A stretch of DNA of 8,516 nt from an uncultured Eubacteriales bacterium (GTDB taxonomy: Bacteria; Bacillota; Clostridia; Oscillospirales; Oscillospiraceae): the NCBI GenBank assembly GCA_900544945.1, contig UQXG01000099.1:1-8516 (forward strand). The letters run 5' to 3'. Shown one piece after another: positions 1 to 6,252 of this stretch (positions within the stretch are counted from its first letter, which is position 1; each line of letters begins with the position of its first letter). The translations under genes and the position numbers were made by a program. Under the pieces are notes generated by a model. That model searched no databases, was not told where the DNA came from, and saw only the letters and a program-made list of their open reading frames with translations.

Positions 1-59
1 TTCAAGCGGATGCTGCGGTTGGAGATAATTATACAATCGAATTTGTTGCCTCTAAATGA
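1..59 (+). CDS. C-terminal end of an unidentified protein (partial)
   Basis: The frame starting at base 3 is open from the window edge and ends at TGA 57-59, giving 18 codons that finish in TIEFVASK. A strong intrinsic terminator begins 5 nt after the stop, which is where a terminator would sit for a gene ending here. That position is the main reason to believe the frame is coding. The residues are too few to identify a family. The other two forward frames either stop early or run into the terminator. Confidence 0.5.
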   Translation, partial: QADAAVGDNYTIEFVASK

Positions 60-63
60 TAAT

Positions 64-97
64 AAAACACCGGGGTTGTGTGCAACTCCGGTGTTTT
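64..97. terminator. Strong intrinsic terminator, probably bidirectional
   Basis: A 15-bp stem (64-78 with 83-97, one G-T wobble at 74/87) closes on a TGTG tetraloop. The arms start with AAAA and end with TTTT, so each strand shows a GC-rich stem followed by a T run. On the plus strand it would end the gene stopping at 59. On the minus strand it is a plausible end for transcripts from the DUF1294 gene at 186-461. Confidence 0.85.
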
Positions 98-131
98 AAT
101 GTACTTTGAAAGCTGTTGAAAAAGATAATGG

Positions 132-163
132 ATTGCGAACCAGTGTGCGCACTGGTTCGCAAT
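132..163. repeat. Perfect palindrome, 14-bp arms with a TGCG loop
   Basis: ATTGCGAACCAGTG (132-145) is the exact reverse complement of 150-163. It lies 22 nt beyond the stop of the minus-strand DUF1294 gene and lacks an adjacent T run on either strand, so it is not a classic terminator. The form is that of a dispersed REP-like intergenic palindrome. No second copy is present in this window, so the dispersed-repeat reading is inference. Confidence 0.6.
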
Positions 164-185
164 GACATCCGTTATTTTGAGATTT

Positions 186-461
186 TTATTTTCCGCCGTA
201 GGCCAGCAGAAGCACGGCCAGAACGCACTGGGCAACCAGAATCAGCGGGATGCCCAGGGTGAATTTCAGGTGCTTGGTTTTATGCCGAACGGCGTACATA
301 CCGAGAAGGCTCCCCACACTGCCGCCCAGGGCGGCCACCAGCATCAGGGTGGATTCCCGGATGCGCCAGCGATTTTTCTTCGCCTTCCACTTGTCCAGGA
401 GCATAAGCCCGAAGCCAAGCGCATTGATTAGAAGCAGGTAGGCAATCAGCAGTTTGTTCAT
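186..461 (-). CDS. DUF1294 family small membrane protein
   Basis: This 91-residue protein matches the DUF1294 pattern, whose function is unknown. An N-terminal hydrophobic segment (about residues 3-22) is followed by the hallmark LLDKWKAKKNRWRIRE (21-36), a Gly-rich second hydrophobic stretch with GGSVGSLLGM (46-55), the conserved RHKTKHLKF (59-67) and a third hydrophobic segment (69-88). The basic stretches between membrane segments probably face the cytoplasm. The frame stays open upstream to 893, but the start at 461 is preferred: the family homology begins there and AAAGGA sits about 8 nt upstream. The longer reading would run antisense through the neighbouring lipoprotein gene. The start lies only 27 nt from the divergent lipoprotein start, so its promoter must fall inside that gene. 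Transcription probably ends at the 64-97 hairpin. Confidence 0.88.
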   Translation of the reverse strand: MNKLLIAYLLLINALGFGLMLLDKWKAKKNRWRIRESTLMLVAALGGSVGSLLGMYAVRHKTKHLKFTLGIPLILVAQCVLAVLLLAYGGK

Positions 462-488
462 GATACATTCCTTTCGGGAGGGATTGGG

Positions 489-980
489 TTGCGGAAACTC
501 TTTTTTATCGGTCTGGCTCTTGCTCTGGTTCTTTGCGGCTGCGGGGCAAGGGAAACCCTGGAAACCATTGCCGACGACATTCCGGTGGAGTCGGTACTGG
601 GACAAATGCGGGAAATCAGCGTCCGGCTGCCGGACGGGGCGGTGTCCCCGGTGCTGAAAAGCGAAGCCGAGCAGCTGTACCTCAGCGAGGACTATGAGAT
701 TCTGGTGCAGACCTGCCCCGCCGGAAATCTGAACGATACCATCCGGAAGCTCACAGGCTTTGACAAGGACCAGCTGACGGTGATGGAAACCGAGCAGGAC
801 GGGGCAAAACGCTATGACTTCGTCTGGGCCGCGGCCGGGGAGGACGGAGAACGGCTGGGAAGAGCCGCCGTCTTGGACGACGGCAGCTATCACTACTGCC
901 TGTCCGTCCTCCGGGATGCCCAGGGCGAAAAGTCACAGGTTGTGTGGAGCGAGGTGTTCTCTTCCTTCGGCCTTGCTTAA
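489..980 (+). CDS. Putative lipoprotein of unknown function
   Basis: This 163-residue protein starts at TTG 489, with GGAGGG (477-482) 6 nt upstream. The next in-frame Met (residue 40) would remove the signal peptide, which supports the TTG start. Residues 1-17 form a lipoprotein signal: basic MRK, a hydrophobic core, then LCGC with Cys18 as the likely lipidated residue. The mature part is acidic, of mixed alpha/beta character, with no motif I recognise. It would be anchored on the outer face of the membrane. The gene is divergent from the DUF1294 gene, and its stop overlaps the stop of the convergent WYL regulator through a shared TTAA at 977-980, with no terminator hairpin between them. Coding support comes from the open frame, the RBS and the coherent signal peptide; the function cannot be assigned. 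Confidence 0.75.
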   Translation: MRKLFFIGLALALVLCGCGARETLETIADDIPVESVLGQMREISVRLPDGAVSPVLKSEAEQLYLSEDYEILVQTCPAGNLNDTIRKLTGFDKDQLTVMETEQDGAKRYDFVWAAAGEDGERLGRAAVLDDGSYHYCLSVLRDAQGEKSQVVWSEVFSSFGLA

Positions 981-1957
981 TCGTACTGGGAAAGAGCCTC
1001 CCGGCACATGGCCTTGCAGGCCTCCACAACGCTCTGGGGATACAGCACCTTGGCCTTGCTGCCGAAGCCAATGACCCAGCTTAAAAACATGGGAGATACG
1101 GCCACGTTCACGGTGAAGACGAAGTGCTCGTCCCCGTCGGGAATCAGCAGAATGTCCCGGCCGAACCGGTCAATGACCACGTTCACAAGGCTTCTGTGGA
1201 AGCGAAGCTTCACGTCCGCGGTCTGACCGGAATACATCTGAAACAGCCGGTTGGCATACTCCGTCAGAGCCCTGCCCGTCAGCTCCGGGCAGGGGAGCCG
1301 GGGTTCCTCCAGGGAAAGAATGTCGCTCATCCGGTCTACCCGGTAGGAGGTGGCTCCGTGCCGGGGGGAGTGAGCCAGCAGGTAGCAGTTTTCGTTGTCC
1401 TGACACAGGCCGTAGGGGCTGGCTCGGTACTCCCGCTCCCGGTACTGGCGGGTGCCGTCCAGGCCGTAGTCGAAGTACCGGAAGGAGATCTGCCGGTTTT
1501 CGGCGATGGCGTCCTGAATGGCGTCCACATTATAGTAGATGGTTTCGTTCATGCTTTTGACCCGGCCGGAAACCAGCACGTCCCGGCGCATGAGCCGGGC
1601 GTCGTAGACGCTGCACTGGCTGCAAAGCTTTTCAATCAGCTCCCGGGACTTTTTCTCTGTGAGAAACCGGCTGGACTGGACGGCATCGATGAGCAGCTTC
1701 AATTCCGGCAGCTCAAAATTCCGGGAGGCGATGTAGTAGCCTCCGCCCTTGCCGGGCAGGGACACGATATCCACGCCGTAATCCTGCAAGGCGGCGATAT
1801 CGGAATAGATGGTCTTCCGGTCACATTCAATATTGTGCTGCCGCAGAAGCATTTCTTGCAGCTCCGAAGCTCTCACCGGGTGATTCTGGTGGGAGTTTCT
1901 TTGCAGATAATCCAGAATATAGAAGATTTTCAGCTTTTGATTGTCAGACTTTGGCAT
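977..1957 (-). CDS. WYL-domain helix-turn-helix transcriptional regulator
   Basis: This 326-residue protein has the DeoR/HTH_11-WYL-WCX layout. An N-terminal winged helix-turn-helix occupies about residues 8-62, with recognition-helix sequence CDRKTIYSDIAALQDYG (45-61). A wing and linker containing GKGGGYYI follow (69-76). The WYL domain covers about 138-215 (AIAENRQISFRY, YRASPYGL, YRVDRM), and a C-terminal WCX-type extension covers about 245-322. The eponymous Trp-Tyr-Leu reads Cys-Tyr-Leu here (191-193). WYL domains sense ligands, often nucleic acids or nucleotides, and several family members regulate DNA-damage or phage-defence genes; the ligand here is unknown. ATG 1957 has GGGAGGG 7 nt upstream. 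The promoter contains one arm of a 13-bp inverted repeat shared with a divergent promoter, so self-regulation is plausible. Its DNA-repair neighbour nfo is a candidate target by position only. Confidence 0.93.
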   Translation of the reverse strand: MPKSDNQKLKIFYILDYLQRNSHQNHPVRASELQEMLLRQHNIECDRKTIYSDIAALQDYGVDIVSLPGKGGGYYIASRNFELPELKLLIDAVQSSRFLTEKKSRELIEKLCSQCSVYDARLMRRDVLVSGRVKSMNETIYYNVDAIQDAIAENRQISFRYFDYGLDGTRQYREREYRASPYGLCQDNENCYLLAHSPRHGATSYRVDRMSDILSLEEPRLPCPELTGRALTEYANRLFQMYSGQTADVKLRFHRSLVNVVIDRFGRDILLIPDGDEHFVFTVNVAVSPMFLSWVIGFGSKAKVLYPQSVVEACKAMCREALSQYD

Positions 1958-1979
1958 GGAAATCCCTCCCTAGAGGTTC

Positions 1980-2008
1980 ATTATAGCACATCAATCAGCG
2001 GGAGCAAG
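1980..2008 (-). promoter_or_regulatory. Promoter of the WYL regulator (extended -10)
   Basis: On the minus strand a perfect TATAAT (1985-1980) is preceded by TGC, making an extended -10. A weak -35 (TTGCTC at 2007-2002 with 16 nt spacing, or CTTGCT at 2008-2003 with 17 nt) lies upstream. The predicted transcript would start about 1973 and reach the GGGAGGG RBS and ATG 1957 after a very short leader. Confidence 0.7.
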
Positions 2009-2015
2009 GGCAAAT

Positions 2016-2044
2016 TTGCATTTTCCGAAGGGATGTGCTATAAT
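2016..2044 (+). promoter_or_regulatory. Rightward promoter, TTGCAT-N17-TATAAT with extended -10
   Basis: TTGCAT (2016-2021) and a perfect TATAAT (2039-2044) are separated by 17 nt, with TG at 2036-2037. Transcription would start about 2051 and run through the hairpin-rich spacer toward nfo, about 190 nt downstream. Either nfo has a long structured leader from here, or this promoter drives a short RNA that ends at the 2174-2199 hairpin. Confidence 0.65.
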
Positions 2045-2050
2045 ACCATT

Positions 2051-2199
2051 TCTTAATAAAATGATTTCATCATTTTATTCTGCCTTTTTCTGGCAGACCG
2101 CCTGGGCGGCGGTAAGAAATGTATTGACTTCGTTTTTTAGCGGCAGTGGCCGCTGGCCGCAATCCTGCGGCCGATGAAAACGCTTTTAAGCGTTTTCAT
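2051..2199 (+). ncRNA. Hairpin-dense spacer: candidate structured RNA or nfo leader
   Basis: Six self-complementary units lie end to end. They are an 11-bp-arm palindrome (2055-2065/2069-2079), CTGCC/GGCAG (2080-2084/2092-2096), ACCGCC/GGCGGT (2097-2102/2108-2113), AGCGGC/GCCGCT (2139-2144/2149-2154), GGCCGCA/TGCGGCC (2155-2161/2166-2172) and the terminator-like palindrome at 2174-2199. A good promoter ends at 2044, so a transcript of about 150 nt is possible. No coding frame is supported. It resembles no riboswitch or RNA family that I can name. It could equally be stacked repetitive palindromes with no RNA role. Confidence 0.35.
2174..2199. terminator. Near-perfect palindrome resembling a bidirectional terminator
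   Basis: ATGAAAACGC (2174-2183) pairs with GCGTTTTCAT (2190-2199) around a TTTTAA loop. The 3' arm ends in GTTTTCATT on the plus strand, and the minus strand reads almost the same. The GC content of the stem is low, so termination may be weak. It sits just upstream of the -10 that serves nfo, separating the upstream promoter from the gene. Confidence 0.45.
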
Positions 2200-2209
2200 T
2201 AAAAACTCG

Positions 2210-2215
2210 TATAAT
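2210..2215 (+). promoter_or_regulatory. -10 box (TATAAT) immediately upstream of nfo
   Basis: A perfect TATAAT lies 22 nt before the chosen nfo start, predicting transcription from about 2222 and a leader just long enough for the AAAGGAG RBS. The -35 is poor (TTAAGC at 2186-2191 is the best match at 18 nt spacing). This would be a weak or activator-dependent promoter if used. Confidence 0.45.
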
Positions 2216-2237
2216 CCCACCCAAAGGAGTGAGAATC

Positions 2238-3065
2238 GTGGGTTACTTTGGATGTCATCTGTCGGCCAGCGGCGGGAACGCCGCCATGGTGAAAACCGCC
2301 CTGTCCATCGGGGCTAATACCTTTGCCTTCTTTACCCGCAATCCCAGGGGAAGCAAGGCCAAGAAGGAAGACCCGGAGGACGGGGCAAGAGCGGTGGAAC
2401 TGCTGAAGCAAGAGAATTTTGGCCCCCTGGTTGCCCATGGAGCCTATACCATGAACCTGTGCACCGCTGACCCGGAGGCCAGAGACTTTGCAGCCTCCCT
2501 GCTGGCGGACGATCTGCGGCGCATGGCGGCTCTGCCTGGGAACTTTTATAATTTCCATCCCGGCAGCCATGTGGGGCGGGGTCTGGAGGCGGCAGTGGAG
2601 GATATTTCCGCCGCTTTGCGGAAGGCTCTGGAGCCTGGATACCCGGTGACGGTGCTGCTGGAAACCATGGCGGGCAAGGGCAGCGAGGTAGGCGGTCGGT
2701 TCGAGGAGCTGAAAGCCATCCTGGATGCCACGGGAGACGATACCGTCGGCGTGTGCCTGGACACCTGCCATGTCTACGACGGGGGCTATGATATTGTCAA
2801 CGACCTGGACGGGGTTCTCCGGGAATTCGACCGGGTCATCGGCCTGAACCGCTTGAAAGCTCTGCACCTGAACGATTCCAAGAATCCCTTTGCCAGCCAT
2901 AAAGACCGGCATGAGTGCCTTGGCAAGGGCAGTCTGGGGCTGGAAACCTTCCGTGCCATTGTGAACCATCCGGCGCTCCGGGACAAGCCCATGATTCTGG
3001 AGACGCCCAACGAGCTGCCCGGCTATCAGGAAGAAATCGCCTTGCTCAGAAGCCTGGAGTCTTAA
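2238..3065 (+). CDS. nfo: Endonuclease IV (AP endonuclease, deoxyribonuclease IV)
   Basis: This 275-residue TIM-barrel enzyme cuts DNA 5' to abasic sites in base-excision repair (EC 3.1.21.2). The trinuclear zinc ligands of the AP endonuclease 2 family all have visible counterparts: His in VAHGAYTMNL, His in FHPGSH, Glu in LLETMAG, Asp and His in CLDTCHVYD, His in ALHLNDS, Asp and His in KDRHE, and Glu in ILETP. Length fits the family (about 280). GTG 2238 is chosen because AAAGGAG (2223-2229) sits 8 nt upstream and the product begins MGYFGCHLSASGG, as family members do. An in-frame GTG at 2229 overlaps that RBS and would add only three residues. No terminator is visible before the cell-wall gene 73 nt downstream, so some read-through is possible. 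The divergent neighbour is the WYL regulator. Confidence 0.96.
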   Translation: MGYFGCHLSASGGNAAMVKTALSIGANTFAFFTRNPRGSKAKKEDPEDGARAVELLKQENFGPLVAHGAYTMNLCTADPEARDFAASLLADDLRRMAALPGNFYNFHPGSHVGRGLEAAVEDISAALRKALEPGYPVTVLLETMAGKGSEVGGRFEELKAILDATGDDTVGVCLDTCHVYDGGYDIVNDLDGVLREFDRVIGLNRLKALHLNDSKNPFASHKDRHECLGKGSLGLETFRAIVNHPALRDKPMILETPNELPGYQEEIALLRSLES

Positions 3066-3077
3066 AAATTTGTTCAT

Positions 3078-3106
3078 TTGACAACCGGACGAGAATATGT
3101 CATTTT
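3078..3106 (+). promoter_or_regulatory. Candidate promoter of the FHA-SEDS/PBP operon
   Basis: A perfect TTGACA (3078-3083) lies 17 nt before CATTTT (3101-3106), a poor -10 that is preceded by TG at 3098-3099 as in extended -10 promoters. It starts 12 nt after the nfo stop. Transcription would begin about 3113, close to the RBS AGAGGAG (3124-3130). The weak -10 keeps confidence moderate. Confidence 0.5.
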
Positions 3107-3138
3107 TATAGAGAAATCCAGAGAGAGGAGAAACGGGA

Positions 3139-4854
3139 ATGGAAGAAATTTTGCAGACCCTTGCCACGGCGCCCAGCGAGCTTATCGGGCAGTACATCGG
3201 TTTTCTGCGCTACGCCGTGCCGGTGATGACCTTCCTTTTACTGCTGCGGTGCGCCTTTCCGCTGCTGACCTTTCGCCGGGAGCCGGAGATCTGGGCCTGG
3301 CTGAATCTCACCGACGGCACCCAGATTCCCATTACCCATTGGGAGAACGTCATCGGCAGAAGCAAAAGCTGTGATGTGACCATTGATTTTTCCACCATTT
3401 CCCGGAATCACGCGGTGCTGACCCGGTACGACGACGGCAGCTGGACGCTTCTGGACATCGGCTCCAAAACCGGCACCTTTGTCAACGACCGGCCAATCCA
3501 GATCTGCGCCCTGAAGCCCAAAGATCGGATTTCCATCGGCGGCGTGGAAATGCAGCTTCAGCCCATTACCCAGCGGCAGGAAGTCCGTCAGGCGCAGCTG
3601 CGCACCAAGGCCGCCAGCGGCTGGGACAGTGTGACGAACCTGATGCTTCTGACCATTTTGCAATGCGCCATTCTTCTGGGATACCTTCTCCGGGGGGAAA
3701 AGGTGGATTTTCCCAATATTCTCATTGGCTTCGGCGGCATCGTCCTCAGCCAGTGGGTGCTGTACCTTTTCTACTGCCTCATCCGTCGGAAGTCTTTTGA
3801 GGTGGAGACCATCGCCTTTTTCCTGTGTACCATGGGCATGGCGGCCATCGCCACCGTCAAGCCCGGAGAGGCGGTGAAGCAGCTGGGGGCTATGGGTCTG
3901 GGCATCGTCACCTTCCTGATTCTGGGCTGGTCCCTGCGGGATTTGGAGCGAGCCAAGGTGGTGCGCTATCTTGCGGTGGCGGCCGGCATTGGTTTTCTCG
4001 TCATCACTTTGCTCTTTGGCACGGAATACTACGGCGCGAAAAACTGGCTGGTTCTGGGGGGCATGTCCTTACAGCCCTCGGAGCTGAGTAAGGTCTGCTT
4101 CGTCTTTGCCGGGGCCTCCACCATGGATCGGATTATGAGCAAGCGAAATCTGATTCTGTTTATTGCCTATTCCGTGGTGATCTGCGGCCTGCTGGCGCTG
4201 ATGAACGACTTCGGTACGGCTCTGGTGTTCTTCTGCGCCTTTTTGCTCATTGCCTATCTGCGCTCCGGCTCCATGGGCACGGTGGCCCTCGCCATCACCG
4301 CCCTGGGCTTTGCGGGGGTGCTGGCTCTGCGGATTGCGCCCCATGCTCTGAACCGATTCACCACCTGGCGGCATGTGTGGCAGGATCCCCTGAGCGGCGG
4401 CTATCAGCAGACCCGTGCCCTCATGTGCATCGCCTCCGGCGGCCTGTTTGGCCTGGGGCCGGAGGGAGGACTGCTGCAATATGTGTTCGCGGCGGATTCC
4501 GATATCGTCTTTGCCACCGTCAGCGAGGAATGGGGACTTCTGGCTGCGCTGATGATGGTGCTGAGCATTGCGGTGCTGGGGGCGTTTGCCATCCGTACCA
4601 CCCGGGTGGCTCGCAGCAGCTTCTATTCCATCGGCGGCTGCACCGCCGCGGGGCTGCTGGTCATTCAGACGATTCTGAACTGCCTGGGCACCGTGGACAT
4701 TCTGCCCTTCACCGGCGTGACCTTCCCCTTCCTCAGCAACGGCGGCACCAGCATGATCGGTGCCTGGGGACTGCTGGCCTTTGTCAAGGCGGCGGATACC
4801 CGGCAGAATGCCAGCTTCGCCATCCGTTTGCAGAAAAAGGAAAAGGAGGACTAG
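3139..4854 (+). CDS. FHA domain fused to a RodA/FtsW/SpoVE-family SEDS peptidoglycan polymerase
   Basis: This 571-residue membrane protein has three parts. A single N-terminal hydrophobic segment (about 23-44) is followed by a cytoplasmic FHA domain (about 55-143) with GRSKSCDVTID (73-83), ISRNHAVL (87-94) and DIGSKTGTFVND (106-117), the pThr-binding pattern. From about 166 come multiple membrane helices of the SEDS family. Family signatures are GAKNWLVLGGMSLQPSELSK (299-318), NDFGTALVFF (356-365, with Asp357 at the position of the essential acidic residue), RFTTWRHVWQDPLSGGYQQ (406-424), SEEWGLL (462-468) and LPFTGVTFPFLSNGGTS (522-538). SEDS proteins polymerise lipid II into glycan strands together with a class B PBP, and that partner follows 3 nt downstream. 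ATG 3139 has AGAGGAG 8 nt upstream. Ordinary RodA/FtsW proteins are about 370-400 residues; the extra length is the FHA module. Whether it serves elongation, division or sporulation cannot be told from sequence. Confidence 0.93.
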   Translation: MEEILQTLATAPSELIGQYIGFLRYAVPVMTFLLLLRCAFPLLTFRREPEIWAWLNLTDGTQIPITHWENVIGRSKSCDVTIDFSTISRNHAVLTRYDDGSWTLLDIGSKTGTFVNDRPIQICALKPKDRISIGGVEMQLQPITQRQEVRQAQLRTKAASGWDSVTNLMLLTILQCAILLGYLLRGEKVDFPNILIGFGGIVLSQWVLYLFYCLIRRKSFEVETIAFFLCTMGMAAIATVKPGEAVKQLGAMGLGIVTFLILGWSLRDLERAKVVRYLAVAAGIGFLVITLLFGTEYYGAKNWLVLGGMSLQPSELSKVCFVFAGASTMDRIMSKRNLILFIAYSVVICGLLALMNDFGTALVFFCAFLLIAYLRSGSMGTVALAITALGFAGVLALRIAPHALNRFTTWRHVWQDPLSGGYQQTRALMCIASGGLFGLGPEGGLLQYVFAADSDIVFATVSEEWGLLAALMMVLSIAVLGAFAIRTTRVARSSFYSIGGCTAAGLLVIQTILNCLGTVDILPFTGVTFPFLSNGGTSMIGAWGLLAFVKAADTRQNASFAIRLQKKEKED

Positions 4855-4857
4855 CCC

Positions 4858-6240
4858 ATGAACCGAATTACCAAACGAACCTGGATTGTGGGACTGTTCC
4901 TGGGCGTGCTCCTGTGCGGACTGCTGCTGTTTGTGGGGGAATATGTGACGGACGCGGAAGCTTGGGTTTCCTTCTCCGGCTCCCCGCATCTATATAACAG
5001 CAGCAACATCGGCTGCGGCACCATCACCGACCGGAGCGGCCAGACCCTTCTGAGCATCGCCCAGGGCAGAACCTACTCCGACAATGCCCAGACCCGGAAG
5101 TCTACCCTTCACTGGCTGGGCGACCGGAACGGCTTTATCAACGCCGCGGCAGTTTCCACTTACGCAGGAGCCATGGCAGGCTACGACCGGATCAACGGCG
5201 TGTATGATGCTTCCGGCGAGGGAGGCACTGCCCGGCTGACGCTCTCTGCCAAGGTGCAGAATGCCGCACTGGAGGCCATGGGCAGCCGAAAGGGAACCGT
5301 GGCGGTGTATAACTACAAAACCGGTGAGATTCTCTGCGCCCTGACTACTCCGACCTACGACCCGGAGAATGTGCCGGACATTGCCTCGGACACGACAGGC
5401 GCCTACGATGGCGTTTATCTGAACCGGTTCGTCCAGTCCTCCTATGTGCCCGGCTCCATTTTCAAGATTGTCACCCTGTCTGCGGCGCTGGACTGCGTGC
5501 CGGGCATCGAGGAAAAGACCTTTCCCTGCAAGGGTAAGCTGACCTACGGCTCCGGCAGCAACACCGAGGCGGTGACCTGCGAGAAGGCTCACGGAAATCA
5601 GAGCATCAAGCAGGCCTTTGCCAACTCCTGCAACTGCGCCTTCGCCCAGATCGCCGAGCTGGTGGGCAGGGACAATATGGTGAAATATGTCCGCCAGTTC
5701 CAGGTGACCCAGCGGCTTTCCTTTGACGGCATTACCACCGCCGCCGGAAATTACGACATTTCCAATACCGGCGCGGTGTCCTTCGCATGGAGCTGTATCG
5801 GTCAGCATTCCGATCTGGTGAACCCTGCCCGGTACATGACCTTCATGGGGGCCATCGCAAACGGCGGAGTAGGGGTGGAGCCATACCTGATGGCACAGGT
5901 GGAAAACGGCGGGAAGACCACCTATCAGGCCAAGGCCGTGTCCACCGACCGGCTGATGCCGGAGTCCGTGGCGGAAACCGTCAAGGCCTACATGCGCAAC
6001 AACGTGAAGACGGTCTACGGCGACGGTAACTTTGGCGGCCTTTCCGTCTGCGCCAAGTCCGGCACCAGTCAGCTGGGGGGCGACCAAAAGTCCAACGCCA
6101 TGTTTGCCGGATTTGTGGACAGCGAACAGTACCCCCTGGCCTTTATGGTGGTGGTGGAAAACGGCGGCTACGGCAGCCATACCTGCGTGCCCGTCATCAG
6201 TAAAGTCCTTGCTGCCTGTAAGTCTGTTATGGATCATTAA
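4858..6240 (+). CDS. Class B penicillin-binding protein (PbpA-like transpeptidase)
   Basis: This 460-residue protein has one N-terminal membrane anchor (about 8-28) and an extracytoplasmic transpeptidase domain from about 125 to the end. The active-site motifs are in order and properly spaced: SxxK as Ser200-Ile-Phe-Lys203 in YVPGSIFKI, SxN as Ser257-Cys-Asn259, and KTG as Lys400-Ser-Gly-Thr in CAKSGTSQ, a conservative Thr-to-Ser variant. It cross-links glycan strands at the outer face of the membrane and should work with the SEDS polymerase encoded just upstream. RBS AAAAGGAGG lies inside the end of that gene, 8 nt before ATG 4858, so the two are surely cotranscribed and probably translationally coupled. 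The N-terminal pedestal is short and there is no PASTA domain, which resembles the mycobacterial PbpA partner of RodA more than SpoVD or PBP2x. Confidence 0.94.
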   Translation: MNRITKRTWIVGLFLGVLLCGLLLFVGEYVTDAEAWVSFSGSPHLYNSSNIGCGTITDRSGQTLLSIAQGRTYSDNAQTRKSTLHWLGDRNGFINAAAVSTYAGAMAGYDRINGVYDASGEGGTARLTLSAKVQNAALEAMGSRKGTVAVYNYKTGEILCALTTPTYDPENVPDIASDTTGAYDGVYLNRFVQSSYVPGSIFKIVTLSAALDCVPGIEEKTFPCKGKLTYGSGSNTEAVTCEKAHGNQSIKQAFANSCNCAFAQIAELVGRDNMVKYVRQFQVTQRLSFDGITTAAGNYDISNTGAVSFAWSCIGQHSDLVNPARYMTFMGAIANGGVGVEPYLMAQVENGGKTTYQAKAVSTDRLMPESVAETVKAYMRNNVKTVYGDGNFGGLSVCAKSGTSQLGGDQKSNAMFAGFVDSEQYPLAFMVVVENGGYGSHTCVPVISKVLAACKSVMDH

Positions 6241-6252
6241 AACTTTTCTGAC

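Larger units (their letters stand above)
1980..2044. promoter_or_regulatory. 13-bp perfect inverted repeat containing both divergent -10 boxes; candidate operator
   Basis: ATTATAGCACATC (1980-1992) is the exact reverse complement of GATGTGCTATAAT (2032-2044), with 39 nt between the arms. Each arm is an outward-facing extended -10 element. Outside the TGnTATAAT consensus the match also covers the preceding GATG, which promoter function does not require. That makes it a reasonable candidate site for a dimeric regulator, the obvious suspect being the adjacent WYL protein. Binding is inference. Confidence 0.5.

Noticed and set aside
462..893. N-terminal extension of the DUF1294 frame
   Set aside because: The extra 144 residues are antisense to the lipoprotein and resemble no protein; family homology and an RBS place the start at 461.
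1124..2056. 310-codon forward frame opposite the WYL gene
   Set aside because: It is a shadow frame without RBS or domains. The minus-strand reading gives a complete HTH-WYL protein.
2124..2129. TTGACT as a -35 box for nfo
   Set aside because: There is no -10-like hexamer 16-19 nt downstream; that stretch is GC-rich hairpin.
2202..2214. 13-nt AAAACTCGTATAA shared in inverse orientation with 6299-6311
   Set aside because: A match this short is expected about once by chance in a window of this size, and the flanks do not extend it.
2229..2237. Upstream GTG start for nfo
   Set aside because: GTG 2229 overlaps the AAAGGAG that must serve as RBS; GTG 2238 has correct spacing and matches family N-termini.
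2199..3197. 332-codon minus-strand frame opposite nfo
   Set aside because: The product has no recognisable domain and the sense strand encodes intact endonuclease IV.
4069..4989. 306-codon open frame antisense to the SEDS gene
   Set aside because: It is low-complexity Gly/Gln/His-rich and opposite clear SEDS signature motifs.
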